Below are positions 42,529 to 50,522 of a stretch of DNA of 64,000 nucleotides, piece by piece. This stretch comes from Akkermansia massiliensis. Its GTDB lineage: Bacteria > Verrucomicrobiota > Verrucomicrobiia > Verrucomicrobiales > Akkermansiaceae. The notes beneath the pieces are model-generated. The model was not told the origin of the DNA and ran no database searches. It saw only the letters and a program-made list of their open reading frames with translations. Each line of letters opens with the position of its first letter. Position 1 is the first letter of the stretch. The translations under genes were made by a program, and so were the position numbers. The stretch lies in NCBI RefSeq assembly GCF_023516715.1, contig NZ_JAMGSI010000001.1:1752208-1816207 (forward strand), written 5' to 3'.

Positions 42529-43512
42529 ATGAAGCAGAAACTTAAGCCGGAAACCTGGGTGGGCATCTTCCTGATTGCCGGAATCCTGATGATCATCGGC
42601 GTCATCCTGGGGTTCGGCAACATCAAGACCTCCAAGGAGCAAACCTACCCCATCAACATCATTTTCAAGGACGCGGCGGGCCTCATCAAGGACTCCCAGC
42701 TCCGCCTGGGCGGCGTTACGGTGGGAAAGGTCACCAAGGCGCCCGAACTCCTGCCCTCCGGCAATGAAGTCATGCTGGAAGCCAGCATCCTGAGCGACGT
42801 GAAAATCCAGGAAGGCTCCGTCTTCCGCGTGGACATGCAGAACATCCTGGGAGACAAGTACATCGACATCGTTCCCCCGGCACGCCCCACGCACGAATAC
42901 ATCCCGCCCCATGCCACCATCATCGGGCAGCCTGAAAGCGACTTCAGCAAGATCAAGAATAACGCCGTGGGCGCCACGGAGGAAATACTGAAAATCCTCA
43001 AGCAGATTGAAAAAAATTCGGACAACATTGACGAGGCCATTCTCAACATCGGGGAAGCGGCCAAAGGGCTGGCCCAGACCACCAAGCTGATCAATGAAGG
43101 CATCCTGAGCCGGGAAAACCTCCGGCACCTCAACAGCGTGCTGGCTCAAATGAACAAAGCGGGCGAACAGCTCCCCGCGACAATGGCGGCCATGAAAGAC
43201 ACCGTCAGTGACGCCCGCAGAATCATCGCCGGAGCGGAAGAAAAGCTCAACAGCCTGGACCCCGCCATCAAGGAAATCCCCCCCACGCTGACCGCCCTGC
43301 GCAAGGCTTCCGAGCAAATCGCCTCCGTCACGGCGGACGCCCGGAAAAACCAGGGCTTCCTGGGGCTGCTCATGTACGATGCGCGCTTCCGCGCCAATGC
43401 CCAGGAATTCATCCGTAACCTGAGGGACTACGGAATCCTGCGGTACCGGAACCCGAACGAGCCCCAGGCCAAACCAGACCCCCGCGGCGGTTTTTCAGGA
43501 AGCCGCCGCTGA
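42529..43512 (+). CDS. mlaD: MlaD-type MCE-domain lipid-binding protein
   Basis: Encodes 327 residues. One N-terminal membrane helix (about 10-28), then a single MCE domain (about 35-120: FKDAAGLIKDSQLRLGGVTVGKV, VDMQNILGDKYIDIVPP). A long helical C-terminal part (about 140-290) is rich in heptad-like patterns. Single-domain MCE proteins form a hexameric ring that carries lipids across the periplasm. The C-terminal coil is longer than in E. coli MlaD (183 aa) and may form a tube. Last of the mlaEFD operon; no mlaB or mlaC in the window. Confidence 0.9.
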   Translation: MKQKLKPETWVGIFLIAGILMIIGVILGFGNIKTSKEQTYPINIIFKDAAGLIKDSQLRLGGVTVGKVTKAPELLPSGNEVMLEASILSDVKIQEGSVFRVDMQNILGDKYIDIVPPARPTHEYIPPHATIIGQPESDFSKIKNNAVGATEEILKILKQIEKNSDNIDEAILNIGEAAKGLAQTTKLINEGILSRENLRHLNSVLAQMNKAGEQLPATMAAMKDTVSDARRIIAGAEEKLNSLDPAIKEIPPTLTALRKASEQIASVTADARKNQGFLGLLMYDARFRANAQEFIRNLRDYGILRYRNPNEPQAKPDPRGGFSGSRR

Positions 43513-43550
43513 GGAACGCGCACAATTCCGGGTGAAGCCGCTTTACACAC

Positions 43551-43578
43551 TTGCCAATAGAGGGAAGCGTGCTAAATA
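43551..43578 (+). promoter_or_regulatory. Possible sigma-70-type promoter of the ElaB-like gene
   Basis: TTGCCA (43551-43556), 16-nt spacer, TAAATA (43573-43578), about 70 nt upstream of the ATG at 43657. The fit is moderate and promoter rules for this phylum are uncertain. Confidence 0.4.
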
Positions 43579-43656
43579 ATTCCCAATGTGAGAGGCGAAA
43601 ACATGTAAGCCGACATGTTTTTCAACAGGAACCAACCCTTAACACTCTAATCAACC

Positions 43657-43983
43657 ATGCAAGACAACCAAACCGAACTTGAACCGACCGCAGCAGCAAA
43701 CGACACCGCCTGCTCCTGCCCTTCCGCCCGCGAGCTTGCCGTAACCAGATTTCAACAGGCCAGGGCCTTCGCCGCGGCCAAAGTAAACCAAATCCGCAAG
43801 GCGGCTACGGAACAGGCCAGCACCATCCGTGACTACGCCCAGGAAAAAGGAGAAGTCATCCGTGACAAGGCCAAGAAGTTCCATGAAGCGGGCGAAGAAT
43901 ACGTGAAGGAAAAACCCACCCAGTCCGTGCTGATCGCCATGGGCGTGGGCCTTCTGATCGGCATGCTCATCCGCCGCCGTTAA
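43657..43983 (+). CDS. ElaB/YqjD/DUF883-like membrane-anchored protein
   Basis: Encodes 108 residues. Helical coiled-coil-like middle (AKVNQIRKAATEQASTIRDY) and a C-terminal membrane helix with positive tail (IAMGVGLLIGMLIRRR), the layout of ElaB/YqjD proteins that sit on the inner membrane and can bind ribosomes. Followed by a holin-family gene and a third small gene, matching the common elaB-yqjE-yqjK-type order. Confidence 0.8.
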   Translation: MQDNQTELEPTAAANDTACSCPSARELAVTRFQQARAFAAAKVNQIRKAATEQASTIRDYAQEKGEVIRDKAKKFHEAGEEYVKEKPTQSVLIAMGVGLLIGMLIRRR

Positions 43984-43993
43984 CCCTCATTCC

Positions 43994-44020
43994 GCGCCAT
44001 GCGCATCAAGCGCATGGCGC
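43994..44020 (+). other. Perfect GC-rich hairpin between two small genes
   Basis: GCGCCATGCGC / GCGCATGGCGC, 11 bp with loop ATCAA, 10 nt after the stop of the ElaB-like gene and 22 nt before the next ATG. It has no T-run, so it is more likely an mRNA-stability or attenuating element than a classic terminator. Confidence 0.6.
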
Positions 44021-44042
44021 CCTCACCCCTTCAAACCGAGCC

Positions 44043-44489
44043 ATGGGACTGATTGACAAACTCAAACGCACCTTCGTCGCCCCCATTGTGGAGGAAAAGG
44101 AAGAAGGAGCGGCTATGGTCCGGTCCCTCCGGGAAACCGGAGCGGCGGCGCTTGACCATGTGGAAGCCCTGGCCGCGCTGCTCAAGCTGGAACTGGAGGA
44201 AGCGTCCAAAAGGCTGGGCAGGAAAATGGCCCTGCTCCTGCTGGCCGCCTTTATGGCCATCTTCGGCTATCTGTTCCTGTGGTGCTTCCTGACCATGGTC
44301 ATGGCCCACTTCTGGGGAATCATTGCCGGACTTGCCGTAACCACCGGCATCCATCTGGTGGCGGCTGCCGTGGCCCTCATCCTTTTCAGCCGAACCCATG
44401 TAACGCCCATCGCCCCGGCGACGGCGGAAGAACTTAAAACGGATTTATCATGTCTGCAAATGGCTCTCAAGAAAAGCTCGCACTCCTGA
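44043..44489 (+). CDS. Phage holin-family (DUF1469/YqjE-like) membrane protein
   Basis: Encodes 148 residues. Amphipathic helical N-terminus, two membrane helices (about 62-85 and 92-115) and a short polar tail; fits the DUF1469 actinobacterial-holin-X/YqjE group. Despite the name, the family is chromosomal and linked to stress and envelope functions. Its last 40 nt overlap the next gene in a different frame. Confidence 0.75.
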   Translation: MGLIDKLKRTFVAPIVEEKEEGAAMVRSLRETGAAALDHVEALAALLKLELEEASKRLGRKMALLLLAAFMAIFGYLFLWCFLTMVMAHFWGIIAGLAVTTGIHLVAAAVALILFSRTHVTPIAPATAEELKTDLSCLQMALKKSSHS

Positions 44490-44830
44490 TGCGGGTGGCT
44501 TCCTCCCGGCTGGATATCGTCAATGAGACGGATACCCTGGTCCAGAAGACGCAGCAGCAGGCCGACCACTTCCGGAAGCTGAAAAAAAAGGCCATGTCCC
44601 TGCCTGTGATCGGCTCCATTGTCGGCACGGTGGGAGGCATTCTGCTCATCCGCATGTTTACGGGAAAAAAAAGCCATCCGGCGCCCCCGCGTCCGCATGT
44701 TTCCGGAAGCTGGATCAATTCCCCTATCTTCCGTTTCATCATTGAAATCCTGGTAACCCTCGCCTTCCCGTCCCTGAAAAAAATGGGCTTCGACCTGGCA
44801 GGCAAGAAATTCTTCAACCTGTTCAAGTAA
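44450..44830 (+). CDS. Hypothetical protein of the ElaB-YqjE-like operon
   Basis: Encodes 126 residues. N-terminal 45 residues look like a coiled coil (VQKTQQQADHFRKLKKKA), followed by a hydrophobic segment with GSIVGTVGGILLIRMF and a C-terminal hydrophobic end. No family named. The start overlaps the previous gene by 40 nt, supporting co-expression with it. Confidence 0.6.
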   Translation: MSANGSQEKLALLMRVASSRLDIVNETDTLVQKTQQQADHFRKLKKKAMSLPVIGSIVGTVGGILLIRMFTGKKSHPAPPRPHVSGSWINSPIFRFIIEILVTLAFPSLKKMGFDLAGKKFFNLFK

Positions 44831-45720
44831 CAGGATTTTCCGGTCGATGCGGCGCAGCCTTTTCAAGCCGCTGCTTTAAAAAAGAACTCAGGAATTCCGC
44901 TGTTGCGGGAGAAATGTCTTCATATCCCTGCGGCGTCAGATGCGCGCCGTTCCGGGAATATCGTCCCCCCCTGCAGGACAACTCTTCATGCAGACGGCCG
45001 CGATACCTCATAAAATAACGACCTGTCGCCAAAGAAAACAACGCCCCTTTGTTCATACGTACCTCGCCAGGCTGGACAGGCATTTCGGCATGGTCCATGC
45101 GGCGATATTGGAATGAAACAGGAGACCAGGGCATGCCTGACCCCAAAAAGGCATCGGCAGCTCAATTCCCCTTTCCAGCGCTTTCCGCCATGAACAATTC
45201 CTGCCAAAAATAACAGGGCACAATCAGGAAAAAAGCTACCTGGCCATGAAAGGGAGGCCCCAATATAGGAAGACGACCATCATGGCGGAAACATGGCCTT
45301 CCCAGTCATCGCGGCGGCGGGGAATTTGGAAATGTTCCTTCCGTGTCCCCGTTCGGAGGAACAGGAAAAATTGATGAAGAAAGTCATTTAAAACAATATC
45401 CCGACCTTTCCCCCGGAGGCAAAAATGCAACCGCGCCATAGACTTGTCCTCAATGCCGCCATTTCACATTTAACCATGAAAACAGCAGCGGGATTGCTGT
45501 CGGCTCTTTCCGCCATGCCAAACGTATGCCTCTGCCGGGAAAGTCCGTGAAAAACCGCGATCCCTCAGGATCCGGTTCCCGAAACGGCAGAAAAACATAA
45601 ATGCTCTTTCCCGCTCCCGGAAATAAACTTTTGCGAGCCTTCCTCAAGGCTTCTCTCCAAAAATCCTCCCCCGCCACGGGACGGCACAGGGCCGCCTGCA
45701 CAGAAATCATTTCCCAAACA
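44823..45720 (-). pseudogene. Possible remnant of a hydrolase gene
   Basis: The minus strand reads as coding-like pieces with frame breaks: near the 3' end a 107-codon frame ends with YSRNGAHLTPQGYEDI, which resembles the catalytic Asp/His block of SGNH/GDSL esterases (usually DGxHLxxxGY). Upstream pieces (GEDFWREALRKARKSLFPGA near 45640) look protein-like but cannot be joined into one frame. The identification is weak; it could be chance. Confidence 0.25.
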
Positions 45721-45788
45721 TTTTTTGCTGGTCAAAAAAGCCCCGTTTTCGTTAGTATGTAGCTTTATCAGTTTGCTGCATTCACAAC
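44831..45788. other. Nearly 1-kb stretch without an intact gene
   Basis: No intact frame of plausible coding quality. It holds the possible minus-strand remnant and the upstream region of the first pilT-like gene. Confidence 0.5.
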
Positions 45789-46871
45789 ATGAGCGAATAC
45801 ATTTTGCCCCACGTCGACGGATATCTTAAGCTTGGACAGGACTTTGACTGTTCCGATATCCACCTTGCCGTCAACAGCCGCCCCACCTGGCGCCGGTTCG
45901 GCCAGCTTCTCCCCATCTGGGAGGAAGCGCCCAATCTCACGCCCCAGGACACGGAAGTTCTGGCGAGGGGCTTTCTGGAAGACCCGGAATGGAACCGCCT
46001 TCAATTAAAGGGGGACGTGGACTTTGCCTATGCCAACGACTTCGGACGCTACCGCGCTTCCGTGGTCAAGCAGCGCCTGGGCTATGACATCTGCTTCCGC
46101 ATCATCAACACGCGGGTGCGCACCATGGAGGAAATCGGCCTGCCGACGGAATACGTGGTGCCCCTCACCCGCTACACCAACGGCCTCATTCTGGTGACGG
46201 GCTCCGTGGGTTCCGGTAAATCCACCACCCTGGCCTCCATCGTGGACTTCATCAACCAGGACCGCCACGACCACATCATCACGCTTGAAGACCCCATCGA
46301 ATACCTGATTCCCTCCAAAAACTGCCACGTCAACCAGCGTGAAGTGCACAAGCACACGGAATCCTTCGCGCGCGCCCTCCGCGGGGCCCTCCGTGAAGAC
46401 CCGGACGTCATCATGGTAGGTGAAATGCGCGACCTGGAAACCATCTCCCTGGCGCTCACGGCGGCTGAAACCGGCCACCTGGTGCTCGGCACCCTGCACA
46501 CGGGGTCCGCAGCCCGCACGGTGGACCGCGTGCTGGACGTCTTCCCGGTGGAGCAGCGCGACCAGATCCGCATCATGGTCAGTGAATCCCTGCGCGGCAT
46601 CATCTCCCAGCAGCTCGTTCCCAGGGCGGACGGCAACGGCCGCGCCCTGGCCATTGAAATGCTGGTCAATACACCCGCCATCGCCAACTGCATCCGCGAA
46701 GGAAAGACATTCATGATTCCCGGCTGCATCCAGACCGGGAAGGCCCAGGGCATGATCCTGATGGATGACTCCCTCCGGGCGCTGCACCAGGCAGGTCTCA
46801 TCACCACGGAAGACTGCATCTTCCGCGCGGAAGACAAAACCATCATGAAATCCTTCCTGGGAATCAAGTAA
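45789..46871 (+). CDS. PilT/PilU-like twitching motility ATPase (first of pair)
   Basis: Encodes 360 residues. N-terminal PAS-like domain with SDIHLAV, then GspE-type ATPase: Walker A GSVGSGKSTT, Asp box TLEDPIEYLI, Walker B VIMVGEMRDLETI, His box GHLVLGTLHT. PilT retracts type IV pili. The Walker A here has SVGSG where the paralogue has PTGSG. Pairs of pilT and pilU in tandem are common; this one may be the PilU-like partner. 25 nt gap to the second. Confidence 0.88.
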   Translation: MSEYILPHVDGYLKLGQDFDCSDIHLAVNSRPTWRRFGQLLPIWEEAPNLTPQDTEVLARGFLEDPEWNRLQLKGDVDFAYANDFGRYRASVVKQRLGYDICFRIINTRVRTMEEIGLPTEYVVPLTRYTNGLILVTGSVGSGKSTTLASIVDFINQDRHDHIITLEDPIEYLIPSKNCHVNQREVHKHTESFARALRGALREDPDVIMVGEMRDLETISLALTAAETGHLVLGTLHTGSAARTVDRVLDVFPVEQRDQIRIMVSESLRGIISQQLVPRADGNGRALAIEMLVNTPAIANCIREGKTFMIPGCIQTGKAQGMILMDDSLRALHQAGLITTEDCIFRAEDKTIMKSFLGIK

Positions 46872-46896
46872 CCTTTAACTTTGACACACTCCTGTT

Positions 46897-47991
46897 ATGG
46901 CTGTTATCGACCAATACTTCAAATACCTCGTAGAAGCGGGCGGCTCCGACCTTCACCTCAGCGAAGGCCAGCCTCCGAAAATCCGCGTCAACGGGACCAT
47001 CTCCGCCATCTCCGACGAAAACCTGGAAGGCCAGTCGTTCAAAAACCTTCTCGCGGAAATATGCGACTCCCAGGCCTTCCAGAAATACCTGGAAGAAGGG
47101 GATCTGGACTTCGCCTATGAAATGGATGAAACCTCCCGTTTCCGCTGCAACTACTTCAGGCAGCAGCACGGCCTGGGAGCCGTCTTCCGTCTCATTCCCA
47201 CAAAAATCGCCACGCTGGAAGAACTGGGCGTGCCCACGGTCGTCAAGGAATTCGCCCACATGAGATCAGGGCTGGTGCTGGTCACGGGGCCCACGGGCTC
47301 CGGTAAATCCACCACCCTGGCCGCCATCATTGACTACATCAACAGCAACCAGGCGCGGCACATCATCACGGTGGAGGAACCTATCGAATTCGTTCACCCC
47401 AATAAAAAATCCATCGTCACCCAGAGGGAAGTGCCCCTCCAGACACCCTCCTTCGCAGACGGCCTGCGGGCTTCCCTCCGTGAAGACTCCGACATCGTGC
47501 TGGTGGGTGAAATGCGCGACCTGGAAACCATCTCCCTGGCACTCACGGCGGCTGAAACCGGCCTTCTGGTATTCGGCACCCTGCACACGAACAACGCCAG
47601 CAAAACCATTGACCGTATCATTGACGTATTCCCGTCCGACCAGCAGTCCCAGGTACGCACCATGCTTGCGGGCTCCCTCCGCGGCGTCGTGGCGCAGCTC
47701 CTGATGAAGCGCAGCGACAAGCCGGGACGCGTAGCCGTCAATGAAATCCTCTTTGCCACGCCCGCCGTGGCGGCCATCATCCGTGAAGGCGCCACGCAGA
47801 AAATCCCTGACGTCATCGTCGGCGGAAAGGCCATGGGCATGCAATTCATGGATGACGCCATCTGGCAAAAACTCCAGCAGGGCGTCGTCTCTCCGGAGGA
47901 AGCCTACATGAAGTGCATTGAAAAGAAGAGGTTCCGCAACTTCCTTCCCCCGGAATCCGTCCGTCTGGCAGACTCCGGCGGTGGAAACTAG
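46897..47991 (+). CDS. pilT: PilT-like twitching motility ATPase (second of pair)
   Basis: Encodes 364 residues. SDLHLSEGQPPKIRVNG at the N-terminus, Walker A GPTGSGKSTT, Asp box VEEPIEFVHP, Walker B VLVGEMRDLETI, His box LLVFGTLHTNNA. All canonical for PilT. A pilus retraction ATPase for type IV pili, acting at the inner membrane. Together with the pilin-like giant protein at 60 kb it shows that pilus-type machinery is present. Confidence 0.9.
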   Translation: MAVIDQYFKYLVEAGGSDLHLSEGQPPKIRVNGTISAISDENLEGQSFKNLLAEICDSQAFQKYLEEGDLDFAYEMDETSRFRCNYFRQQHGLGAVFRLIPTKIATLEELGVPTVVKEFAHMRSGLVLVTGPTGSGKSTTLAAIIDYINSNQARHIITVEEPIEFVHPNKKSIVTQREVPLQTPSFADGLRASLREDSDIVLVGEMRDLETISLALTAAETGLLVFGTLHTNNASKTIDRIIDVFPSDQQSQVRTMLAGSLRGVVAQLLMKRSDKPGRVAVNEILFATPAVAAIIREGATQKIPDVIVGGKAMGMQFMDDAIWQKLQQGVVSPEEAYMKCIEKKRFRNFLPPESVRLADSGGGN

Positions 47992-48018
47992 GCCCTTTGC
48001 TCCTTCCCTGTCCCTCCC

Positions 48019-49092
48019 ATGTCCCCCACTGGAAAATTCACGTTCAAGCTCGTGATCTATGGAGCATTCCTGCTCTATCTGGTGGGGGATTTGTTTCTCT
48101 GGCACGGCTTCCTGGCCGGCAGGATGGACGCCTACCTGAAACCGATGCCGGGACCGCCCGGAGACAACTCCGCCCGGATTGCGGAAGTTTACGGCGAACC
48201 CGTCACCGCCAACCAGCTCTCCCGGAGGGTTGCGGAACTCCGGCTCCTGCGCCAGCCTCCCGTTCTGGACATGGACGGAGGCATCAGGCTCACCCATGAA
48301 CTGGACGTAGCCGGAGACCTGGCTCCGCGGGCCAGGTACGATCTGATCGGCTCCTCCCTCCTGCGCCTGAAAACCAGCGTCAACGACCTTCAGCTTCCCA
48401 ACCGCAATGCGGAAGCCGCGCACGCCGCGGAACAAATCCGTTCCCGCTTTGACGGGAACACGGAACAATACCTGAAAACCCTGCATGACCAGAAATTCAC
48501 GCAGCAGCAATTCCAGGAAAAAATAGCGGCGCGGCTCAAGCAGACGGAACAGCTCTACCGGGCGACCGCCCAGGCGGCAGAGCCGTCCGACGAAGACCTG
48601 AAAACCTATTATGATTTGATCCGGGACCAGCTTAAAACCCCTGACCTCCGGAAAACCAGGCACATCTTCCTGGCTACCCTTCACAAGGATGAAACCCAGG
48701 TCAAACAGGCGGCGGAAACGCTGCTGGCGCGCCTGCAAGGCGGGGAAACCTTCTCCCGGCTTGCCAGGGAATTCAGTGAGGACGAGCGCTCCGCGCCCGC
48801 AGGCGGGGAACTTGGCTGGGTCAGCCCCGCCCGCGCACGGGAAACCCTGGGCCTGGAGCTGGCAAACGTTCCCGACAACAAGCCGGTGCTTCTTAAAAGC
48901 CGGTGGGGATGGCACCTTGTGGAAGCCTCCCCCCTCAAAAAAGGAAGTATCCCTTCCTACGAAGAAGCGCTTCCGGCCCTGAGGAATGCAGCCCAAAGCC
49001 TCAGAAAAGCGCAGGCCGTGGGGCTGTACATGGAGGGCCTTTTTGAAGAAGCCCACCTCAGGAGCCGCATTAAAAACAAGCGGGATCGCTGA
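48019..49092 (+). CDS. Membrane-anchored parvulin-type peptidyl-prolyl isomerase
   Basis: Encodes 357 residues. Signal anchor about 9-28, SurA/PpiD-like helical region (about 60-205) and a parvulin domain (about 210-312: TRHIFLATLH, FSRLAREFSEDERSA, GGELGWVSP, WGWHLVEAS). A periplasmic folding catalyst for outer-membrane or exported proteins. A leader of nearly pure pyrimidines precedes the ATG. 13 nt before the acyltransferase gene. Confidence 0.85.
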   Translation: MSPTGKFTFKLVIYGAFLLYLVGDLFLWHGFLAGRMDAYLKPMPGPPGDNSARIAEVYGEPVTANQLSRRVAELRLLRQPPVLDMDGGIRLTHELDVAGDLAPRARYDLIGSSLLRLKTSVNDLQLPNRNAEAAHAAEQIRSRFDGNTEQYLKTLHDQKFTQQQFQEKIAARLKQTEQLYRATAQAAEPSDEDLKTYYDLIRDQLKTPDLRKTRHIFLATLHKDETQVKQAAETLLARLQGGETFSRLAREFSEDERSAPAGGELGWVSPARARETLGLELANVPDNKPVLLKSRWGWHLVEASPLKKGSIPSYEEALPALRNAAQSLRKAQAVGLYMEGLFEEAHLRSRIKNKRDR

Positions 49093-49105
49093 TGCCCCAG
49101 TTCCA

Positions 49106-50158
49106 ATGAGCGCCCCTTCCTCCTTCATTACAGGCATCTCATTAATCCGCATCATCCTCTGCCTGATGATCTGCGCCTTCCACTGGGCGCGCTGGTCGCC
49201 CGTTGCGGGCTCCGTGGGCGTGGACTGGTTCATCGTCCTCTCCGGATTCCTGATGACGTTCACCCTGAAAGAAAATTCGTTCAGTCCGCCCTCCTTCTAC
49301 ATCTCCAAATTTGCGCGGCTGTGGCCGCTCCTGTTCACGGCCATCCTCCTGTCCAGCCTGGTCTCCTACAAGGAGCAATTCCAGCTGGACAACCTGCTCG
49401 GCGTCCTGCTGGTTTCCTTCGGCGGCAATCAATTCATGAACCTGCACACGGGAGACAATTATGCCTTATGGTACATGAAGCTGGAAATCCTCTTCGTCCT
49501 TATCTTCCCTCTCGTGGCCTATGGAAGGAAACGCCTTCCCCTGCTGCTGGCGCTGGGCCTTGTAACCGCTGTCGCCTGCACGTTCCTGGAACCCGTCGCA
49601 CGCCTTTACTTCTTCCCGCCCTACCGTTTATGGCAATTTCTCGCCGGCTGCTGCGCGGCACGGCTCTATAAAAAACACGAACGCTTCTTCCGGTGGAGCC
49701 CGGCTGTGTTCTCCTTCGGGGTGCTCTACCTTCTCTACCAGACTTTCATCGGCGCCTTGTGGGGCTCCGGCGGGAAAGTTGCCTCCCTGGCCTTCCTCCT
49801 TCCCGACACGCTGATTGCCGTGCTGACCATCGCCAGCGCGTGCTCACTTGCAAAATCCCCTCAGCCGCCGGCTGTTAAAATTCCAGCGGTGCTCATCCAT
49901 TTGACCAACCGGGCCAGCCTCCTGACCTATGCCGTCTTCCTGCTGCATGTTCCCCTCCTGCAATTCATGCAGTACATCTGGCCGCAGGACCGGTACGGAA
50001 CCCGTCCCATCCTCTTCTGGATATGCGCCGCGCTCCTGTTGATTGCCGTGGGAGCCGCCATGCATTACGGCATTGAACAACCATGCGGAAAATGGCTTTC
50101 CTCCCGCTTGAAACGTGCCTTTGCCAGAGTCCGGAACATCAAATTCACCGCTCTTTGA
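49106..50158 (+). CDS. Acyltransferase 3 family membrane protein
   Basis: Encodes 350 residues. About ten membrane helices; N-terminal RIILCLMICAFHW supplies the conserved His of the family and GVDWFIVLSGFLM the following motif. Such enzymes add acetyl or other acyl groups to surface glycans or lipids. The start ATG 49106 is preferred to an open extension into the previous gene. Confidence 0.8.
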   Translation: MSAPSSFITGISLIRIILCLMICAFHWARWSPVAGSVGVDWFIVLSGFLMTFTLKENSFSPPSFYISKFARLWPLLFTAILLSSLVSYKEQFQLDNLLGVLLVSFGGNQFMNLHTGDNYALWYMKLEILFVLIFPLVAYGRKRLPLLLALGLVTAVACTFLEPVARLYFFPPYRLWQFLAGCCAARLYKKHERFFRWSPAVFSFGVLYLLYQTFIGALWGSGGKVASLAFLLPDTLIAVLTIASACSLAKSPQPPAVKIPAVLIHLTNRASLLTYAVFLLHVPLLQFMQYIWPQDRYGTRPILFWICAALLLIAVGAAMHYGIEQPCGKWLSSRLKRAFARVRNIKFTAL

Positions 50159-50394
50159 ACTGCCGTCCGCTTTCTACGGGAATACAGGCATTCCTTTTCC
50201 CGGTTCCCGTATTGCGCCGTCTCCCGGCCCTTTCCGGAAAAATGAATCTCCCCCCCTGCGGCAGACTTCCGCCGGACAGGAAACGGCGGCATGCGGAGAA
50301 GGAACACGAAATCTTCCATCTTATTTGCGTTGCCTGACGAATTCCTCTTGCTTTCAGGCGGCGGATGGAATAGATTCCCCCCGGTATTTTCCAC

Positions 50395-50470
50395 GGGGTA
50401 TTAGCTCAGTTGGTAGAGCGTCTCGTTCGCAATGAGAAGGTCAGGGGTTCGAATCCCCTATACTCCACCA
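50395..50470 (+). tRNA. tRNA-Ala (anticodon CGC)
   Basis: 76 nt with encoded CCA. Acceptor GGGGTAT pairs with ATACTCC (one G-U). D-arm GCTC/GAGC, anticodon stem TCTCG/TGAGA, loop TTCGCAA with anticodon CGC, T-arm with TTCGAAT. Not followed by an integrase or other integration scar. Confidence 0.95.
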
Positions 50471-50522
50471 TCCATCTCTCTTTCCCGCCATTGTCTTTTA
50501 TGCGGGAATCACGGGCAGCCCT

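Noticed and set aside
50395..50470. tRNA-Ala as an integration site of a mobile element
   Set aside because: No integrase, no duplicated tRNA 3' end and ordinary genes follow directly.
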